Assembly: GCA_002748225.1 (NCBI GenBank)
Contig: PDRU01000108.1
Span: 1-8,615 of the forward strand
DNA from: Spirochaetales bacterium
GTDB taxonomy: Bacteria; Spirochaetota; Spirochaetia; DSM-2461
Length of the DNA stretch: 8,615 bases
Direction of reading: 5' to 3'
A model generated the notes under the pieces. It was given only the letters and a program-made list of their open reading frames with translations. It was not told the origin of the DNA and searched no databases. Made by a program: the position numbers and the translations under genes. Shown here piece by piece: positions 6,014-8,615 of this stretch (positions are counted from its first letter, which is position 1; every line of letters begins with the position of its first letter).

Positions 6014-6496
6014 ATGGCCGCATCAGTTCAGGAAAAAGTTGAGTTAAGTGAGAATCTGAAGCAGTTTATTGAAGAATGGAAGGACAGGCCCGGAAACCTC
6101 ATTATGATTCTTCACAAAGTACAGGAAGAATACCACTACATTCCCCGTCCTGTGGCTTTTGAGGTGGCCCGTATTCTGGGTGTTCCTCTGGCAAAGATAT
6201 ACGGGGTTGTTACCTTCTATCATTTCTTCAAGCTGGAAAAACCCGGCGAACATAACCTTCAGGTGTGCATGGGGACGGCCTGCTATTTGAAGGGTTCGGC
6301 AGATATTGTGGCTGAGCTGGAAAGAAAACTGGGCGTGAAAGTTGGAAAAGCCACGCAGGACGGTAAATTTTCCATTGAGGCTGTACGCTGTGTTGGATGC
6401 TGCGGCCTTGCGCCGGTTATGGTAGTTGGTGAAGAAGTGTTTGGAAAACTGACTTCCAAAAAAGTTCCGGCAATCCTGGCTAAATTTGATGAGTAA
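6014..6496 (+). CDS. hndA: NuoE/HndA-like [2Fe-2S] thioredoxin-fold subunit of NAD(P)-linked hydrogenase
   Basis: Electron-transfer subunit that partners the NuoF-like flavoprotein in NAD(P)H-dependent [FeFe]-hydrogenases or, in other contexts, complex I or formate dehydrogenase. 160 residues, standard for the family. The N-terminal helical part includes LIMILHKVQEEYHYIPRPV (29-47) and GVPLAKIYGVVTFYHFF (56-72), both hallmark NuoE stretches. The [2Fe-2S] ligands are C85 and C90 (VCMGTACYLKG, C-x4-C) and C126 and C130 (RCVGCCGLAPV, C-x3-C), with an additional C129. The start at 6014 (MAASVQEK) is chosen from the Shine-Dalgarno at 6005-6009. First gene of a plus-strand operon; its stop overlaps the next ATG (TAATG). 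The name hndA rather than nuoE is inferred from the hndB-like and hndC-like neighbours and the absence of complex I genes. Confidence 0.92.
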   Translation: MAASVQEKVELSENLKQFIEEWKDRPGNLIMILHKVQEEYHYIPRPVAFEVARILGVPLAKIYGVVTFYHFFKLEKPGEHNLQVCMGTACYLKGSADIVAELERKLGVKVGKATQDGKFSIEAVRCVGCCGLAPVMVVGEEVFGKLTSKKVPAILAKFDE

Positions 6497-7053
6497 TGCA
6501 CGCTTCTCTGGCTGATATGCTGACCGATGTTGTACAGAACAGCGTGGAAGCCGGAGCCGATCATATCCATGTTCTGTTTGAGGAGAGTGCCCGGGAAATT
6601 CACTTTTCTGTAAAAGACAATGGAAAGGGGATGAGCCGGCAGACGCTGGAAAAGGCGCTGGATCCTTTCTGGAGTGACGGTGAAAAACATCCCGGCCGCA
6701 GAGTGGGGCTTGGGCTTCCTTTTCTGCGCCAGACGGCGCAGCAGTGCGGAGGGCGGGTTGATATAGAGTCTGAACCGGAAAAAGGAACTTCTGTTGAAGC
6801 TTTTTTCCCGGCTGATAATGTGGATCTGCCGCCCCTTGGGGATCTGGTTCTGCTTTGGATGCAGTGCCTGGCTTTTGAGGGGAATTACGGAATGAATATC
6901 CGGCGCATACGCCGGGATTTGTCCGGAAACGGCGATGAATATGAAATTGATCGGAATGAAATATCTGCAGTCCTGGGCGGATTGGAGGATATGAATTCCC
7001 TGGGGCTTTTACGGGAATACCTTCAGTCCCAGGAAAACGCCCTGAATGAGTGA
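6496..7053 (+). CDS. Stand-alone GHKL (histidine-kinase-like) ATPase in hydrogenase operon
   Basis: 185 residues. The N-terminal ~105 residues are a HATPase_c/GHKL ATP-binding domain: N-box LTDVVQNSVEAGA (9-21, N15 the Mg ligand), G1 box VKDNGKGM (39-46), G2 box GRRVGLGL (67-74) and EKGTS (95-99). There is no DHp helix, phosphoacceptor histidine, sensor or membrane segment, so it is not a conventional two-component kinase; it resembles anti-sigma-factor-type or regulatory ATPases. Residues ~110-185 (PPLGDL, GDEYEIDRNEISAVLGGL) are an extra family-specific domain I cannot assign. The ATG at 6496 overlaps the hndA stop by one base, implying coupling. Such ATPases recur between hndA- and hndB-like genes in hydrogenase clusters; their role is unproven. 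Possibilities are partner-protein phosphorylation, sigma-factor control or a maturation chaperone. Confidence 0.88.
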   Translation: MHASLADMLTDVVQNSVEAGADHIHVLFEESAREIHFSVKDNGKGMSRQTLEKALDPFWSDGEKHPGRRVGLGLPFLRQTAQQCGGRVDIESEPEKGTSVEAFFPADNVDLPPLGDLVLLWMQCLAFEGNYGMNIRRIRRDLSGNGDEYEIDRNEISAVLGGLEDMNSLGLLREYLQSQENALNE

Positions 7054-7067
7054 GGAGGAGAGTGTTA

Positions 7068-7460
7068 ATGGCTAAAATGACTCTTGAACAGCTTCGGAAA
7101 CTCCGGGAGGAGCAGAAGCAAATGGTTGAACGCCGTGATACCGGTGAAAAATCCATCCACGTTATTGTCGGTATGGGAACATGCGGTATAGCAGCGGGAG
7201 CCAAAGAAGCACTGAACGTGTTTCTCGGCGAAGCCTACACCCGCAAGCTGGACAACATTGTTGTTAAACAGACCGGCTGCATGGGGCTCTGTCATGCCGA
7301 ACCCACAGTGGAAGTGAAAATGGAAGGAATGCCTGACACTCTTTACGGCCATGTTAATGCTGAAGTTGCCCGTAAAATTGTAGAAAACCATATTCTTGGT
7401 GGCAAACTGGTCAATGAACATGTTTTTGATTATCCGGCGCAGGATATTCGCAAGGAGTAG
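7068..7460 (+). CDS. hndB: HndB-like thioredoxin-fold [2Fe-2S] ferredoxin
   Basis: 130 residues. The basic N-terminus MTLEQLRKLREEQKQMVERR (4-23) is followed by the thioredoxin-like ferredoxin domain: VIVGMGTCGIAAGAKEAL (32-49) and VVKQTGCMGLCHAEPTVEV (65-83). Visible cysteines are C39, C71 and C75 only; the position where a C-x4-C motif would place the second ligand is G44, so the usual four-cysteine set is incomplete. Ends with GMPDTLYGHVNAEVARKIVENHIL, typical of the family. In the Hnd hydrogenase this subunit passes electrons between flavoprotein and catalytic subunit. The start at 7068 (MAKMTL) is fixed by AGGAGGAG (7053-7060), 7 bases upstream, which overlaps the preceding TGA stop; a GTG at 7050 would put that site inside the gene. 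Third gene of the operon, 14 bp after the ATPase. Confidence 0.9.
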   Translation: MAKMTLEQLRKLREEQKQMVERRDTGEKSIHVIVGMGTCGIAAGAKEALNVFLGEAYTRKLDNIVVKQTGCMGLCHAEPTVEVKMEGMPDTLYGHVNAEVARKIVENHILGGKLVNEHVFDYPAQDIRKE

Positions 7461-7463
7461 CTG

Positions 7464-8615
7464 ATGTCTATTAAGAATTACTGTCTGGTATGCGGCGGAA
7501 CAGGCTGCGAGGCCGGGAAATCGGATGAAATTTACCAAAGGCTTCTTACTGCCGCTAAAGAGCGGGGTATCAGTGAAGAAGTGCAGATTATAAAAACAGG
7601 CTGTTTCGGTCTTTGTGAAAAAGGGCCTATTGTCAAAGTACTTCCGGAAGAAGCCTTCTATGTTGAAGTGAAGCCTGATGATGCAGAGAACATTGTTGCC
7701 GAACACTTTGTAAAAGGCCGTATTGTAGAAAAACTTCTCTACAGGGAAGAGGGCGCTGATAAAACAGACCTGGATGAAATTAAATTCTATCAGAAGCAGA
7801 AGCGGCTGGTTCTTCGTAACTGCGGGGTTATAAACCCTGAAAACATCAATGAATACATTGCCCGTCAGGGTTATGTCGGTTTGGAAAAGGCCCTTTTTTC
7901 CATGACCAGTGAGCAAATTCTCGAAGAGCTCAAGATCTCCGGCCTCCGGGGAAGAGGCGGTGCCGGATTCCCCACATGGATGAAATGGAAGTTCACTGCC
8001 GGGGTGGAATCGGACAATAAATATGTTGTTTGTAACGCCGATGAAGGCGACCCGGGAGCCTACATGGACCGCTCTACACTGGAGGGCGACCCTCATTCCA
8101 TTATTGAGGCCATGACCATAGCGGCCAAATGTGTCGGCGCGAATCACGGTGTTATTTATATACGTGCCGAATACCCGCTGGCCATCCGCAGACTGGAAAT
8201 AGCTCTGGAACAGGCCCGTGAATTCGGACTTCTGGGCAATGATATTCTGGGCAGCGGTTTTAGTTTTGATATTGAAATACGGCTTGGTGCGGGAGCCTTT
8301 GTCTGCGGTGAGGAAACCGCTCTTCTGGCATCTACGGAAGGAAACAGGGGTATGCCCATTCCCAAACCGCCTTTTCCGGCCATTAAGGGACTTTTTGCGC
8401 AGCCTACGGTTATCAATAACGTGGAAACCTACGCCAACATTCCCCTTATTATTGAAAAGGGCGGGGAATGGTTTAAATCCATAGGAACAGAAAAATCTCC
8501 GGGAACCAAGGTGTTTGCCCTGACCGGAAAAATTGAGAACTCCGGGCTTGTGGAAGTTCCCATGGGAACGACACTGAGGGAAATTATCTATGACGTAGGC
8601 GGCGGTATCCGGGGC
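7464..8615 (+). CDS. hndC: HndC/HydB, NuoF-like flavoprotein of NAD(P)-linked hydrogenase (runs off right edge)
   Basis: Binds NAD(P)H and FMN and moves electrons between the nucleotide and iron-sulfur centres. 384 codons visible of a protein usually ~600 residues. The N-terminal thioredoxin-like [2Fe-2S] domain has C10 and C15 (VCGGTGCEAG, C-x4-C) and C47 and C51 (GCFGLC), with an additional C7. The flavin/nucleotide core follows: GLRGRGGAGFPTWMKW (160-175, FMN/NAD loop), NADEGDPGAYMDRSTLEGDP (191-210), GAGAFVCGEETALL (276-289), IPKPPFPAIKGLFAQPTVINNVE (residues 299-321). The SLBB and the 4Fe-4S (CGxCxPCR) region lie past the window. The added N-terminal ferredoxin domain marks HndC/HydB rather than plain complex I NuoF. 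The start is set by AAGGAG (7452-7457), which lies inside the last codons of hndB; the gap is 3 bp. The hydrogenase catalytic subunit is expected next. Confidence 0.95.
   Translation, partial: MSIKNYCLVCGGTGCEAGKSDEIYQRLLTAAKERGISEEVQIIKTGCFGLCEKGPIVKVLPEEAFYVEVKPDDAENIVAEHFVKGRIVEKLLYREEGADKTDLDEIKFYQKQKRLVLRNCGVINPENINEYIARQGYVGLEKALFSMTSEQILEELKISGLRGRGGAGFPTWMKWKFTAGVESDNKYVVCNADEGDPGAYMDRSTLEGDPHSIIEAMTIAAKCVGANHGVIYIRAEYPLAIRRLEIALEQAREFGLLGNDILGSGFSFDIEIRLGAGAFVCGEETALLASTEGNRGMPIPKPPFPAIKGLFAQPTVINNVETYANIPLIIEKGGEWFKSIGTEKSPGTKVFALTGKIENSGLVEVPMGTTLREIIYDVGGGIRG

Noticed and set aside
6044..8147. Two long minus-strand open frames (386 and 360 codons) across the hnd operon
   Set aside because: They lie wholly antisense to four strongly recognisable plus-strand genes, lack family motifs and have no ribosome sites seen; they reflect codon bias of the real genes.

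Overview
The window looks like a chromosomal segment of an anaerobic, fermentative bacterium. The basis is a divergent Rex / HndA-B-C gene set, which is typical of hydrogen-metabolising anaerobes. Shine-Dalgarno sites are standard, all chosen starts are ATG, and the genes are tightly packed. The heptad-repeat membrane-anchored protein and the gene mix would fit a spirochaete or a clostridial-type Bacillota, but the phylum is inference and cannot be settled from this sequence alone.

Layout. Positions 1-689 (minus) hold the N-terminal half of seryl-tRNA synthetase, running off the left edge. Positions 758-1219 (minus) encode a small protein made of nine near-identical seven-residue repeats and a C-terminal membrane anchor. 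Diverging from it, 1370-2194 (plus) is a type II pantothenate kinase. It converges, with only 3 bp between stops, on a 603-residue oligoendopeptidase F (2198-4009, minus). Upstream of pepF on the same strand is a compact rex - DRTGG-domain protein - PHP phosphoesterase cluster (5859 down to 4119) with gaps of 10 and 3 bp. Diverging from rex is a plus-strand operon: hndA (NuoE-like, 6014), a stand-alone GHKL ATPase (6496), hndB-like 2Fe-2S protein (7068) and hndC (NuoF-like, 7464, running off the right edge). The [FeFe]-hydrogenase catalytic subunit (HndD/HydA) would be expected just beyond the window.

How it works together. HndA, HndB and HndC are the diaphorase and electron-transfer subunits of a multimeric NAD(P)-linked, possibly electron-bifurcating, hydrogenase. 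Rex senses the NADH/NAD+ ratio, and a good 18-bp Rex operator (5875-5892) lies in the rex-hndA intergenic region, over the likely rex promoter. The DRTGG, PHP and GHKL proteins flanking the structural genes form a putative accessory or regulatory trio whose biochemical role is, to my knowledge, not established; they are the most interesting part of the window. Second is the heptad-repeat protein, which carries an internal 63-bp duplication. I see no RNA genes, insertion sequences, true CRISPR arrays or phage genes, and no stretch over 300 bases lacks a gene.
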